From NCBI GenBank assembly GCA_014380365.1, contig JACMJZ010000034.1, positions 87,504-151,503 of the forward strand: a stretch of 64,000 bases of DNA, read 5' to 3'. Within the stretch, counting starts at the first letter, position 1, and each line of letters starts with the position of its first letter. This document shows positions 53,472-62,588 of this stretch, one piece after another. The DNA is from Pyrinomonadaceae bacterium. Lineage in GTDB: Bacteria; Acidobacteriota; Blastocatellia; Pyrinomonadales; Pyrinomonadaceae. The notes under the pieces were generated by a model that was not told the origin of the DNA, did no database searches, and worked only from the letters and a program-made list of their open reading frames with translations. Position numbers and translations under genes: made by a program.

Positions 53472-53541
53472 TCTTATTACTCCTTCACGGTTCGGACTTT
53501 ACTAAAATGATCTGAGCGCGAGCTAACACGCGGCTTTTGGC

Positions 53542-56292
53542 TTAGCCCAGATTCTCAATCGTTTGGTCCAACTGCGCCGTACGTTGCACGATGTCGGCAA
53601 GGCGCGCGCGAATCTCGGTCACCTTCTCCGCCGGCGCGCGTTCGGCAAACTGCGGGTTCGCGAGTTGCGCTTCCAGCTTCGACGATTCCGCGCGGAGCTT
53701 TTCCTTCTCCTTGCCAAGTCGACTTCGTTCAGCTTCGAAGTCAATCAATCCTTCAAGAGGCACTGCCACTTCGGCGCCTCCAATCAACACAGCTCGCGCT
53801 GATGCTCGCGGCGCTGCCAGCGTTTCGCTCACAGCAACTTCCGACGCGCGCACCAGACGACGGATTTGGTTCGTGTTTGCCGAAAACACAGAGCGCAGTT
53901 TCTCATGCGGCGCTCCAATCAAGAGGCGCACGGGCTCACTTGGCTTGATGTTCATCTCTGAACGAATGTTACGAACACGAGAAATCAGATCAATGAGTGC
54001 CTGCATTTCCCATTCGACATCTTCATTGATCAAGCCCGCGTTACCTTCTGGGTACGCAGCCAGCATGATTGTCGGCATTATTGTCGACGTCGCCTCGCGG
54101 TAAGCAGGATGCAGAAACTCCTGACTAACACCGGGAAGCCTTTGCCAGAGCTCCTCCGTGATGTATGGCATGAATGGATGCAACAGGCGCAAAGCCTGCT
54201 CCAACACACTGAGCAGACGAGTGCGCGCCGCATCGCGCTGGGCCGAAGGCTCTTCCGCGGTGACATCGCTTTTGGTTAACTCAATGTACCAGTCGCAGAA
54301 ATCATCCCAGAAGAAGTGATATAGCGTTTGAACTGCTTCGTGAAACTGGTAATCGCCCAGCGCTTTACGCACGTCACGCGCCGTCTTGTTCAGTCGGGAA
54401 ACGATCCAACGATCATGCAACGAAGTGGCACGGGCATCTTGCCCGTGATCATCGCCTGCGGCATTTCCCTGTTCATCACGCACAAGATGCGCGTGCCACG
54501 ACGGGTCGACCGTGGCGCCTTCGGAGTTCATCAGACAGAATCGCGCCGCGTTCCAAATCTTGTTGGCAAAGTTGCGGTACGACTCGACCTGCTTCTCGTT
54601 CCAGCGCGTATCGGAAGCGCCCACCGACGCGAGCGTCAGGCGCGTGGCGTCCACGCCATATTTATCAAACACCTCGAGCGGGTCGACGCCATTCATCTTG
54701 GTCTTCGACATGCGCTGGCCGTGCTTATCGAGAATCGTGCCGGTGACGAACACGTCGTCAAACGGCCGGTCGCCCATAAACTGCATCCCCATCATCACCA
54801 TGCGCGACACCCAGAGGAAAATTATGTCGCGTGCGGTAACCAACACTGAGGTCGGGTAAAACGTCTTGAGATCATCGGTCTCCTCAGGCCAGCCCAACGT
54901 TGAAAACGGCCACAGCGCGGAGGAAAACCAAGTGTCGAGCACATCCGGGTCCTGGGTTAATTCCTCAGTGCCGGCTTTGGCACGGGCTTCCTCTTCCGAG
55001 CGAGCGACAATTATCTCGCCCTCGGCCGTGTACCACGCGGGAATCTGATGGCCCCACCACAGCTGTCGCGAGATAGTCCAGTCGCGCAGGTTTTCCAGCC
55101 AGTTTGCATAAACCTTCTCGTAGGGAACTTCCGGCACAAACCGCGGCTTGCGGAACCCTTCCATCAACTCAAGACCCAGGACGCGCAAGGTGTCCATGCG
55201 CAGAAACCACTGCATCGAGATCAACGGTTCAATCACCGTCCGGCAACGTTCACACTTCGAGATCGAGAATTCGTAGTCGACGACCTTCTCAAGCAAGCCC
55301 AACTCCTCAAACTTCTCCACCACCTTGGCGCGAGCCTTGTAGCGATCGAGTCCGGCAAAATCCGCACCCGCCTCCTCCGTCATCTTTGCGTGGGCATCTA
55401 TGACCACGATCTGCGCCAGACTGTGGCGCACGCCCATGTCGTAATCGTTTGGATCGTGTGCCGGCGTGACTTTCACCGCGCCCGTGCCAAACTCAGGATC
55501 GACAAACTCGTCCGCCACGACCGGAATCTCGCGATCGGTAAGCGGCAACAACAAGGTGGTGCCCACCAGATCACGGTAACGTTCATCGTTTGGGTTCACG
55601 GCCACCGCCGTATCGCCGAGCATCGTCTCGGGACGCGTCGTAGCCACAGTAACGGTACGGTCGCCGTTCTTTTCCGGGTAGCGAAGATAGTAGAGTTTGC
55701 CGAGCTGCGGATCCTTCTGCACTTCAAGGTCGGAAAGCACGGTCTGATCGCTCGGACACCAGTTAACAATCCGGTTGCCGCGATAGATCATTCCCTGTTC
55801 ATAGAGCCGCACGAAAACTTCGCGCACCGCCCGCGACAAATCTTCGTCCATCGTAAATTTTTCCCGTGACCAATCGACTGAGGCACCCTCGCGGCGCATC
55901 TGTTTTGTAATCTGCCCGCCAGACTCCGCCTTCCATTTCCAAACGCGCTCGATAAACTTCTCGCGGCCCAGATCGTGCCGAGTCAAACCCTCCTTTTTCA
56001 ATTCCCGGCTGACCATTAACTGCGTCGAGATACCGGCGTGATCCATCCCGGGCATCCAGAGGGTGCGGTAGCCGCACATGCGTTTGTACCTGGTGAGCAC
56101 GTCCATCATCGTGTGCTGGAGCGCGTGGCCCATGTGGAGCGAGCCGGTAACGTTTGGCGGCGGGATCGCGATGGAAAAGACCGGCGCATTCTCATCGCGG
56201 TTAATCTCAGGCGCAAAACAACCCTGGTTTTCCCAGCGCTCGTAGTGGTTCCGTTCGGCTTGTTTCGGATCGTATTGCTTAGGAATTTCCAT
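53542..56292 (-). CDS. valS: Valyl-tRNA synthetase with in-frame repeat insertion
   Basis: A 916-residue class I aminoacyl-tRNA synthetase that charges tRNA-Val. HIGH motif: PPNVTGSLHMGHAL (HMGH at 53-56); KMSKS motif: RMSKTKMNG. The editing (CP1) domain has TTRPETMLGDTAVAV. Anticodon-binding and C-terminal coiled-coil tRNA-arm domains are complete. About residues 599-623 (WHAHLVRDEQGNAAGDDHGQ and on) are encoded by a 75-bp copy of a dispersed palindrome inserted in frame between SEGATVD and the RWIVSRLN segment. The upstream region is a heptad array with no ribosome site before ATG 56292. Confidence 0.96.
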   Translation of the reverse strand: MEIPKQYDPKQAERNHYERWENQGCFAPEINRDENAPVFSIAIPPPNVTGSLHMGHALQHTMMDVLTRYKRMCGYRTLWMPGMDHAGISTQLMVSRELKKEGLTRHDLGREKFIERVWKWKAESGGQITKQMRREGASVDWSREKFTMDEDLSRAVREVFVRLYEQGMIYRGNRIVNWCPSDQTVLSDLEVQKDPQLGKLYYLRYPEKNGDRTVTVATTRPETMLGDTAVAVNPNDERYRDLVGTTLLLPLTDREIPVVADEFVDPEFGTGAVKVTPAHDPNDYDMGVRHSLAQIVVIDAHAKMTEEAGADFAGLDRYKARAKVVEKFEELGLLEKVVDYEFSISKCERCRTVIEPLISMQWFLRMDTLRVLGLELMEGFRKPRFVPEVPYEKVYANWLENLRDWTISRQLWWGHQIPAWYTAEGEIIVARSEEEARAKAGTEELTQDPDVLDTWFSSALWPFSTLGWPEETDDLKTFYPTSVLVTARDIIFLWVSRMVMMGMQFMGDRPFDDVFVTGTILDKHGQRMSKTKMNGVDPLEVFDKYGVDATRLTLASVGASDTRWNEKQVESYRNFANKIWNAARFCLMNSEGATVDPSWHAHLVRDEQGNAAGDDHGQDARATSLHDRWIVSRLNKTARDVRKALGDYQFHEAVQTLYHFFWDDFCDWYIELTKSDVTAEEPSAQRDAARTRLLSVLEQALRLLHPFMPYITEELWQRLPGVSQEFLHPAYREATSTIMPTIMLAAYPEGNAGLINEDVEWEMQALIDLISRVRNIRSEMNIKPSEPVRLLIGAPHEKLRSVFSANTNQIRRLVRASEVAVSETLAAPRASARAVLIGGAEVAVPLEGLIDFEAERSRLGKEKEKLRAESSKLEAQLANPQFAERAPAEKVTEIRARLADIVQRTAQLDQTIENLG
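54425..54499. repeat. Palindromic repeat, family 1, in-frame insertion in valS
   Basis: Two 25-bp arms starting GTGGCACGGGCATCTTGCCC and ending in its inverted near-copy (GATGCGCGTGCCAC). Length 75 bp, so it adds 25 codons without a frameshift. The core matches the palindromes at 1939-1987 and 2971-3019. Confidence 0.88.
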
Positions 56293-56296
56293 AATC

Positions 56297-56331
56297 AGTC
56301 GGCAGTTCGCAGTCGGCAGTCATCAGTGTGA
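56297..56331. repeat. Heptad array, single arm (AGTCGGC word) at the valS 5' end
   Basis: Five 7-bp units: AGTCGGC, AGTTCGC, AGTCGGC, AGTCATC, AGTGTGA, directly upstream of the valS ATG (reverse strand). The word resembles the right arm of the array at 51511-51613. No inverted second arm is evident. Confidence 0.85.
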
Positions 56332-56507
56332 AGAGTCATTGTAAAGTAACAGGCTGGGCTTAACCACTCACCGATTTGCTTGGACCGGGGACGTTCCGCC
56401 CGCAACGCGCCTTCAGGTGCGCAGTCTTTAACCAATTGATTTTCGTGCGGCGCGCTTATCCCGGCCGGATGCCCGCACTTCTGTATTTGCTGGTGGGTCG
56501 AAGAATT

Positions 56508-56591
56508 CAGAACCGGGAGCGGTAGCGACCGGGTTTCCACGCAAGGTCGCAAGTCGCATGAATAACCCGGTCGCTACCGCTCCCGGTTCTG
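56508..56591. repeat. Inverted repeat with 28-bp perfect arms
   Basis: Arms at 56508-56535 and 56564-56591 (starting CAGAACCGGGAGCGG) are perfect complements around a 28-bp loop. It lies in the 405-bp gap between valS and the response regulator gene; the rest of that gap shows GCGCC-type short palindromes but no gene. Confidence 0.9.
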
Positions 56592-56697
56592 ACTTCATGT
56601 GCCTTGCGCACTCTTTTTATTCCGGCAAGCAGGAGGTACAACAAAAAAGCAGGCACTCGCGGCGCCTGCTACTTTGTTCAATGCACGTTTAGTCTTT

Positions 56698-57984
56698 TTA
56701 CGATTTCTCCTCTTCGAGCTGTCGCTTGATCAACAACTCCGCCAGGTCCGGCACCACCTCCCAGGCAATCTCGCGCACGACCTTTTCCGATAGCTGCTCC
56801 ACGGCACGGCGAGCGATGGCCTCAATTACCTCCGGCGAGATACCCTCGAGCGAAACGGGTTGGGAGTCGGCGGCCACAGCTTCCGATCCGGCAGTTGGTT
56901 GCGCCGCAGCGACGCTTGTTTCCTGTTTCGCTTCCTGTTTCGGCTTCCCGGCTCCTTCGCTCAGAGACGCGGGAAACTCCTGGGTGCGAGCGAATTGATC
57001 TGCGGTAGCAACATTCGTGTTAGATCCAAGCGCGGAATTCTTCCAGTCTCTCGCGGGCGACTTGTATACCGGCGGACGCACATACGCCGACGGTTGATAG
57101 GATGACGCGTCCGGAGGCTCGTCAAGATCCAAGTCCAAAACAAATTCCTGATCCTCGTTCGAAGTTCCCTGCCCAACGGCTCCCAGATCCAGAAGCGTGT
57201 CGCCAGCGATATTCCCCACGATATTCCCCACGATATTCCCTACGTCGCCGCGCGGCTCGGAAACTTCGTTTACAGCTTCAGTAGTTTGAGTCTCCATCTG
57301 CCCTTCGTCCATTTTGGTTTCGTCTTCGGGTTGTACTCCTTCTTGCCTCGAGCTGCGGGCTGCCGACTCTTCCACCAAGTGCCTTAGTTCAATCGGCAAA
57401 GGCTGCGTGTCGGCGGTGACGATATTTATTTCAGCCTCAGTAAGCAGTTCAGGTTCAGGCTCGGACCACAGTTCTTCGCGTCGGTCCCGTTCAGTGGACA
57501 GAGGGGCCACAGGATGCGGCAGTTCGGCCGTGGGGATCTGCTCCTCCGCGGGTCGTCCGCTCACGAGAGAGCCAACCTTATCGATCAAGTTTCGGATTGA
57601 TTGAAATGGTTTGGTCAAGGTGTCGTCCGCGCCCACTCTGCGCGCCTCCGCTTCATCAAATGGCTCAAACGAGCCCACCAAAAGCATAACAGGAATATGC
57701 CTCAGCTGGTCATTTTGTTTTATAAACTCACAAACTTCATACCCACTCACCTGCGGCATGAAAACGTCTGCCAGCACCACGTCCGGCACAAACTCCGCCA
57801 GCCGGTCGATAGCGTCGCGGCCATTGCTGACGCTGACAACCTCCACACCTTCGTCGGCGAAGGTGAGAGCCACAACCTTTTGAATGGTGATTGAATCGTC
57901 GGCAAGTAGGAGTTTGCGTCCAGCTAACAAAGCTTGAGTTACCTTATTGGGTACCTTGTTGACCAAATGAAAACTGGGCGCCAC
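56698..57984 (-). CDS. Response regulator with long linker and C-terminal helical tail
   Basis: A 428-residue regulator. The receiver domain is about residues 24-140: LLLADDSITIQKVVALTFADEG, PDVVLADVFMPQVSGYEV (phospho-acceptor Asp) and ADDTLTKPFQS (Lys). A 230-residue acidic, Pro/Glu-rich linker follows, with four tandem VGNI-type tetrapeptides (12-bp DNA units near 57200-57245). The closing SPEVIEAIARRAVEQLSEKVVREIAWEVVPDLAELLIKR is a helical motif common at the end of Myxococcus- and Geobacter-type response regulators. No DNA-binding domain is present. Output is presumably by protein interaction. Confidence 0.85.
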   Translation of the reverse strand: MAPSFHLVNKVPNKVTQALLAGRKLLLADDSITIQKVVALTFADEGVEVVSVSNGRDAIDRLAEFVPDVVLADVFMPQVSGYEVCEFIKQNDQLRHIPVMLLVGSFEPFDEAEARRVGADDTLTKPFQSIRNLIDKVGSLVSGRPAEEQIPTAELPHPVAPLSTERDRREELWSEPEPELLTEAEINIVTADTQPLPIELRHLVEESAARSSRQEGVQPEDETKMDEGQMETQTTEAVNEVSEPRGDVGNIVGNIVGNIAGDTLLDLGAVGQGTSNEDQEFVLDLDLDEPPDASSYQPSAYVRPPVYKSPARDWKNSALGSNTNVATADQFARTQEFPASLSEGAGKPKQEAKQETSVAAAQPTAGSEAVAADSQPVSLEGISPEVIEAIARRAVEQLSEKVVREIAWEVVPDLAELLIKRQLEEEKS

Positions 57985-58173
57985 AGGAGGGGATTCCGAA
58001 AACTAACAGTCGGCCCGGCGTTGATTCACAACAGGCAGCCTCCACATCGTTTCAACATCGAAACCGCATTTGGAAACTAACACCCACGCTCACGACGCGT
58101 CAAGAGTTTGACCCGTCGGTTACACCTAAGAAAAACTCCAGGGACCGAGTTGACCGGGCGATGCCGCACATTC

Positions 58174-58216
58174 GGATGAGCCACAAGACGTCGGAATGTT
58201 GTCTTGTAGCTCATCC
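58174..58216. repeat. Hairpin after the LamG gene
   Basis: GGATGAGCCACAAGAC (58174-58189) and GTCTTGTAGCTCATCC (58201-58216) pair at 15 of 16 positions around an 11-base loop. It lies just beyond the stop of the LamG gene (58234) and lacks a T-run, so it may protect or end the transcript through another mechanism. Confidence 0.75.
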
Positions 58217-58233
58217 AGACGACAGAAGTTAAC

Positions 58234-59616
58234 TCACGGGCATTTCTTGCATTTTCCCGCAGATCCGGCATTGGACAGGGAGCGTATCTCCACCGGAGTT
58301 AACACTCGATTGAAGATCTCCAGCTCATCAATCACGCCTTTGAAAAAGACCGGCAAGCTGAACGAGCGCTTACCGATGAGTAGCGGGACAGTGTTGTCGA
58401 GCAGACCCTGCCGTCCCAGTGGGTTCTGCGCTGGTCCTACCTGCACGCCGTTTAAGTAGAACTTAATTCCGGTGGGGCTGGTTCGATCGACAGTCACCGC
58501 AATGAAACTCCAGGTTCCGTTGGCAACATTGATGGTAGAGGTATAGTTCGTGAAACCCGCGCCAGCACCATCTGCTAATTGCAAACTCAAGAACCCTTGA
58601 TTCAGATAGAGTGTGTACCCTCGCACGGGAGTGCTTTGCCTCTTATCCAGGATCACTTGCAGGGGCGTACTTGAAGTCTTGATCCAGGCATCAATGGAAA
58701 AATTGCCTGTGCCCATATTGAGCCACGGTTGATGTGGCGACTGCACATAGTCGTTGACGCCATCGAAACTCAAGCCATTACTCACCACCGCGGGAGTGGA
58801 GGTAGGACCACCTGAGAGTGGCTGGTGAATGCCATTGTTCGAATGGATGAGTTCGGCTGCTGACTGCACCGTTAACGACTCATCGAAGGGATACCAAGCC
58901 ACCATGGCAGATGGAGGTTTCATGCAACAGAACATGCGAAATTTCCAGGCATGATCGGACGATGAAAAGGGGCCAAACCAGGACGAAGGCGCGACCCCTG
59001 TAACAGTCCCGGAATAACTCCCCCAATACTGTTGACCGGTACCACTTTGGACGGGAGCTTGTTCGCCTCCACTAGGATCAAAAACCACCCAGTACTTGGT
59101 TGAGGCATTCACCGTCACAGGGGTTAGAAGGTCTACCCCTTGCCATGAGTTCACTGGAGACAGCGAATTGAGATATCCGGCGCCGAGATTCGCCAGGGGC
59201 TTACTTTGAGATCCACCATCATCGCTCCAAATCGCAAGGGCAATGGGAGCCGTAGACTCTCCAGTAAAAACCTCGACACGTGAGATAGTGACGGTTGCAC
59301 CAGGAGTGAAGGCAATTCCCACCAACGGTCCACCCATGAGGGTGTTGTTATTGAAGGAATTAGTGGTGTGGTTGTTGCCGGCACAGGGGACTTGTTGGGG
59401 CAGCGGCGCGAGTTGTTCCGGCGCAGCCACTCTTGTGTCCAGTTTTTCAACTGATATTCCCTTATTACGAGTATCACCGGGTATTCTCTCTTGTATTTTA
59501 TCTTGCGCCCACGCCGGCGTAGATAGAAGCCCAGCTCCTATCACAGAAAGAACGACAAGGACGAACGCTCTCCGAACGGAAACCTTGAGGCTTTTACTTG
59601 TGGTTTCGAAAATCAT
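58234..59616 (-). CDS. Exported LamG-domain protein
   Basis: A 460-residue secreted protein. The ATG at 59616 has AAGGAGAG six bases upstream; the TTG two codons earlier is rejected. Signal peptide: RRAFVLVVLSVIGAGLLSTPAWAQ. The first half (about 75-215) is a beta-sandwich that shapes like a DUF4082/choice-anchor module (AFTPGATVTISRVEVFTGEST). The second half is a LamG/concanavalin-type domain (GIHQPLSG, DGVNDYVQSPHQPWL, GNFSIDAWIKT, YTLYLNQGFLSL, GVIDELEIFNRVLTPVEI). It likely binds polysaccharide or matrix at the surface. Confidence 0.82.
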   Translation of the reverse strand: MIFETTSKSLKVSVRRAFVLVVLSVIGAGLLSTPAWAQDKIQERIPGDTRNKGISVEKLDTRVAAPEQLAPLPQQVPCAGNNHTTNSFNNNTLMGGPLVGIAFTPGATVTISRVEVFTGESTAPIALAIWSDDGGSQSKPLANLGAGYLNSLSPVNSWQGVDLLTPVTVNASTKYWVVFDPSGGEQAPVQSGTGQQYWGSYSGTVTGVAPSSWFGPFSSSDHAWKFRMFCCMKPPSAMVAWYPFDESLTVQSAAELIHSNNGIHQPLSGGPTSTPAVVSNGLSFDGVNDYVQSPHQPWLNMGTGNFSIDAWIKTSSTPLQVILDKRQSTPVRGYTLYLNQGFLSLQLADGAGAGFTNYTSTINVANGTWSFIAVTVDRTSPTGIKFYLNGVQVGPAQNPLGRQGLLDNTVPLLIGKRSFSLPVFFKGVIDELEIFNRVLTPVEIRSLSNAGSAGKCKKCP

Positions 59617-59735
59617 AATCAACTCTCCTTTTTTGTAGAACAGCCATGAGCCAACCCCGCCTACCTCTCAGTGCGGTTGAGATAGATTTTGTAACGGGCG
59701 ATTCCGACAAACTCCCATCCCTGACCGCCAAGCCG

Positions 59736-60428
59736 TCACGGTACAGGCGGAGTCGGCGTACCTGGCGGGGTGGCGGGCGAAGATGGTGTCCTTCTTGGTG
59801 ACCGCTCCACGTGACGCGCGCTGGTCCATGCAGCCAGGCGAGCCGCATCGGCATGAAAAGTGTTACGCACGATCGCATCCACCTGGCTTACGTCGTCCAG
59901 TGCTTCTGCGAGTGTGTCGTCTATCCCCGCTGTCGCCATCACCTGATTACCTTTACCAGTTTGCTGGCTCGCTAGTGCGCGTTGAAAGTCGGAGATGTGT
60001 TTGTTGAGATCGTCAAGAAAGTCTGCGGGCATGGCGAAGCGAATGAAATCAGCCTTGAAGGGAATTGCGTCAGTAGCGAAGGCCTGCGCCGTGCCAATCA
60101 ATTCCTGGTCAGTTGCTTTGCGCGGAATGCGAAACTTGCTGTCGATACCGGGCATCGTCTTCGACATGGCCCGCGCGGTTCGGCGCAAGCGCTCCAGATC
60201 ATCTCGCAGGGCCTCACGCGCCATAGCCTTGGTGGCCGTCCCCTGTCGCGCAGAAGTGCTTCCGGAAACCTGTTGGGCCACGTGGTTCGCCAGTTTGAGC
60301 ACCGCCGCCTTAATTCTGGCAAACAGTTCGCCGCCCAGCGACGCCGGCGGAAAAAAGGCGGTATTTTCGTCTCCGAAATTGTCCACGCGCATCAACATCT
60401 CGTAGCTTCGTAATTCTCTGTCATCCAT
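59736..60428 (-). CDS. Conserved hypothetical protein of Acidobacterial type
   Basis: A 230-residue protein. The ATG at 60428 has GGAGTG upstream (three codons inside the longest frame). It is helical: MDDRELRSYEMLMRVDNFGDENTAFFPPASLGGELFARIKAAVLKLANHV, then AREALRDDLERLRRTARAMSK, KFRIPRKATDQELIGTAQAFATDA and FIRFAMPADFLDDLNKHISDFQRAL. The end is Pro/Thr-rich (SPATPPGTPTPPVP). No signal peptide or membrane segment is seen. I know this type as an unnamed Acidobacterial family; the function is unknown. It lies 119 bp upstream of the LamG gene. Confidence 0.75.
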   Translation of the reverse strand: MDDRELRSYEMLMRVDNFGDENTAFFPPASLGGELFARIKAAVLKLANHVAQQVSGSTSARQGTATKAMAREALRDDLERLRRTARAMSKTMPGIDSKFRIPRKATDQELIGTAQAFATDAIPFKADFIRFAMPADFLDDLNKHISDFQRALASQQTGKGNQVMATAGIDDTLAEALDDVSQVDAIVRNTFHADAARLAAWTSARHVERSPRRTPSSPATPPGTPTPPVP

Positions 60429-60627
60429 AATTAACACTCCTTCTTTTGCAAGAAAGGGAACAAATGATGAGGAGTTCCCCGGTTAAAGAATAAACGCAGC
60501 CAGGCCGGAACGTTTGCCTGAGGAACTGCGCCTTAATACCTACGCCCCGTCCGGCGCTTTCCCACTGCTCGTACGACACTCCCCAAAAACCCGAAACCAT
60601 TAATTTTCCAGTGGAAAAATGAAGTTT

Positions 60628-60858
60628 CACACTGCCAAAGTCGCCTTACGCGGTGCCAGAACCATCTCGCACGTCGCCAAAGTCGACTGACACACTGCCA
60701 AAACAATCTCGCACGCTGCCAAAATGGACTTACACACTGCCAAAGCCGTGTCGCACACTGCCGAAGCCGTGTCGCACACTGCCAAAGTCAACTTTCACGT
60801 TGCCGAAACCGTCTGACCGGTGCCCACGCCGGTTTGCCGCGTGCCGAAGCGGTTTCCT
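60628..60858. repeat. Tandem array of 21-bp units
   Basis: Eleven 21-bp units, consensus CACACTGCCAAAGYCGTSTCG, the last two degenerate. The frames across it read as TLPKxxx or HTAKxxx heptapeptides, but no ribosome site or plausible protein start fits, so I call it a DNA repeat. The 867-bp gap between the hypothetical gene and intI holds this array, the inverted repeat at 61113 and no confident gene. Period 21 bp is two helical turns, so a phased protein-binding (iteron-like) array is one possibility. Confidence 0.85.
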
Positions 60859-61112
60859 GCGCTTGAAGTAACCACCTTCAGGCGGGCTCTTGAAGACACC
60901 CCCCTTGAAGTCGGTTGTTCAAATCTTGAGGCGGCTTTCCGCACAAAAAGATATGAAGCGATTAAAGGATTTGGCTGAGTCAGGCGAGTTTGCGAGGATG
61001 CAGGCTCGTGAAGAATTCAGCCGCTATCAAAGCGTGGGAAACGTATTCCAGTTGAGACCAAAAGTCAATAAATAATCAGGGACCGTCAAAGAACCAGAAA
61101 CCATACCCCTCT

Positions 61113-61264
61113 GTACTGGTGCAGTTTGATTTTCCCTTGCGGCTCTTTGCGAGACCTTTGCGGCCTTTGCAGTAAAAATCAAAGGCAAGACCGCAAAGAT
61201 CGCGAAGTTAAAGACGCAAAGTTACGCAAAGGAATACTCTTTCAAATTCAAAATGCACCAGTAC
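61113..61264. repeat. Large inverted-repeat element beside intI
   Basis: Outer arms GTACTGGTGCA (61113-61123) and TGCACCAGTAC (61254-61264) are perfect. Inside, CTTTGCG words on the left (around 61140-61170) face CGCAAAG words on the right (61188-61233). The element ends 32 bp from the intI stop. Confidence 0.85.
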
Positions 61265-61295
61265 CTACCCCTCAGTCGCAAACCTCAGTAGCCAG

Positions 61296-62255
61296 TCACC
61301 GATCCAATGGACTTCGCACGCCTCTGCCTCCCCTATTCAACACATGCGTATAGATCATCGTCGTCCGCACATCTTTATGACCTAAGAGTTCTTGTACGGT
61401 CCGGATATCATATCCATCCTCCAGCAAGTGCGTAGCAAAGCTATGCCGCAAGGTGTGGCAACTGCCATTTCTACTAAGACGTGCCAGCCTTATCGCTGTC
61501 TTCACTGCGCGCTGTATGTGGTTTGGTGAAATGTGATGTCGTCGCACAATTCGGGAACGTGGATCGCGCGAACGATTGATTGAGGGAAACACGAATTGCC
61601 AACCCCACTCCCGCGCGGCGCGCGGATACTTCCGGGCCAGGGCAAACGGCAGAACCACTTCGCCATATCCGTCCTTCAAGTCAGCCCGGTGCAGAATCCG
61701 CACTTTGCTCAAGTGTGCTTGCAACAGCGGGATGATAGATGCGGGCAGCATTGTTACGCGATCCTTCGCGCCCTTGCCTTGGCGAACACACAATTCGCCG
61801 CGTGTGAAGTCGATGTCTTTGACGCGCAAACGGATCGCCTCCATGAGTCGAAGTCCGGAACCGTAAAGCAGACAAGCAATCAGATGATCAGTGCCGCTGA
61901 GACGAACCAGCACCGCCTGCACTTCCTCGCGCGTGAAAACGACGGGCAGCTTCTGCGAGGCACGGGCGCGCTCGATGTGGTCTACATAACCCAGTTCCGT
62001 TTTGAGTACATCGCGATACAAAAACAATAGAGCGCTGAGCGCGACAGTTTGGGTAGATGCCGATACTTTTGTATCCACCGCGAGATGAGCAAGAAACTGC
62101 CGGATTTCTGTTTCGGCCATTTCTTTGGGATGCTGCTTATTGTGGAAGAGGATGAAGCGCCGAATCCAGCCCACGTAGGCTTTCTCGGTGCTCAAACTGT
62201 AGTGCTTGAGGCGCGCCACAATTCTGACCTGATCCAGCAGTTTAGGAGTCGGCAT
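61296..62255 (-). CDS. intI: Integron integrase
   Basis: A 319-residue tyrosine recombinase that moves gene cassettes between attI and attC. The catalytic residues are visible: R136 (GSGLRLMEA), K near 161-165 (GKGAKDR), H267 and R270 (CHTLRHSF), H293 (LLGHKD) and Y302 (TTMIYTHVL). The segment 209-225 ([17 protein letters not shown]) is the extra helix region that marks IntI integrases and is absent from XerCD. It is transcribed away from the cassettes, as in all integrons. Start is the ATG at 62255. No LexA-type box is recognised upstream. Confidence 0.94.
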   Translation of the reverse strand: MPTPKLLDQVRIVARLKHYSLSTEKAYVGWIRRFILFHNKQHPKEMAETEIRQFLAHLAVDTKVSASTQTVALSALLFLYRDVLKTELGYVDHIERARASQKLPVVFTREEVQAVLVRLSGTDHLIACLLYGSGLRLMEAIRLRVKDIDFTRGELCVRQGKGAKDRVTMLPASIIPLLQAHLSKVRILHRADLKDGYGEVVLPFALARKYPRAAREWGWQFVFPSINRSRDPRSRIVRRHHISPNHIQRAVKTAIRLARLSRNGSCHTLRHSFATHLLEDGYDIRTVQELLGHKDVRTTMIYTHVLNRGGRGVRSPLDR

Positions 62256-62361
62256 GGCTTAAGGAATAGCCTATACTTCAGAACGTATGAGGGGTAATTA
62301 CTGGAAACTTAGCGGAGCCGCATAATACCACCAAATCCGGTATTGCGTCGCGGATCCGCCA

Positions 62362-62379
62362 TATAATACTTAGTTGGGT
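62362..62379 (+). promoter_or_regulatory. attI core site with adjacent -10 element (possible Pc)
   Basis: GTTGGGT at 62373-62379 matches the core GTTRRRY and marks the cassette insertion point, 118 bp from the intI start. TATAAT at 62362-62367 ends six bases before it, so transcription from it would begin at the cassette edge; no good -35 at 17 bp is seen. The remaining attI sequence (DR-type sites) was not resolved by eye. Confidence 0.6.
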
Positions 62380-62414
62380 CGCTTCGCCTGATGTAAGTTC
62401 AAAAGGAGAAAATC

Positions 62415-62588
62415 ATGACTGATAGTTCCACTCTTAAGTCCCACCTTGATTTAGTCGAGATCGCCCTCCGAATGGAGCCGGAGACGCTGCCTCCAGAAAT
62501 GCGCGAGTTGAGGGAAAACTTACTAAAGCTGCTGAATGCCTTTAATGCGCGACTGGTAGCTCCTGATACCCCGAAGCCTGAAGTCTGA
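62415..62588 (+). CDS. Cassette gene 1: hypothetical 57-residue protein
   Basis: The first reading frame after the attI core, 36 bp beyond it, with AAAAGGAG and a good spacer before ATG. Sequence starts MTDSSTLKSHLDLVEIALRM and continues EPETLPPEMRELRENLLKLLNAFNARL, ending in a Pro-rich tail (PDTPKPEV). It is probably a helical pair. No family is recognised. It is short, as is typical for integron cassette proteins. No attC is recognised directly behind it. Confidence 0.65.
   Translation: MTDSSTLKSHLDLVEIALRMEPETLPPEMRELRENLLKLLNAFNARLVAPDTPKPEV

Noticed and set aside
57200..57245. Minisatellite in the response regulator gene
   Set aside because: The 12-bp repeats are in frame and encode VGNI-type tetrapeptides of the linker; a coding repeat, noted in the gene entry.
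60653..60871. A frame of TLPKxxx heptapeptides over the tandem array
   Set aside because: Any frame over a 21-bp array gives a heptapeptide repeat. Start is GTG without a ribosome site and another frame is open as well, so coding is not supported.
60890..61075. A 61-codon frame after the 21-bp array
   Set aside because: It starts with TTG without a ribosome site and its first residues continue the degenerate repeat. Only the last 40 residues (from an ATG at 60953) look protein-like; not enough to call a gene.
61081..62400. Phage or ICE origin of the tyrosine recombinase
   Set aside because: The IntI-specific segment, the outward cassettes and the attC sites fit an integron; no phage or conjugation genes are present.
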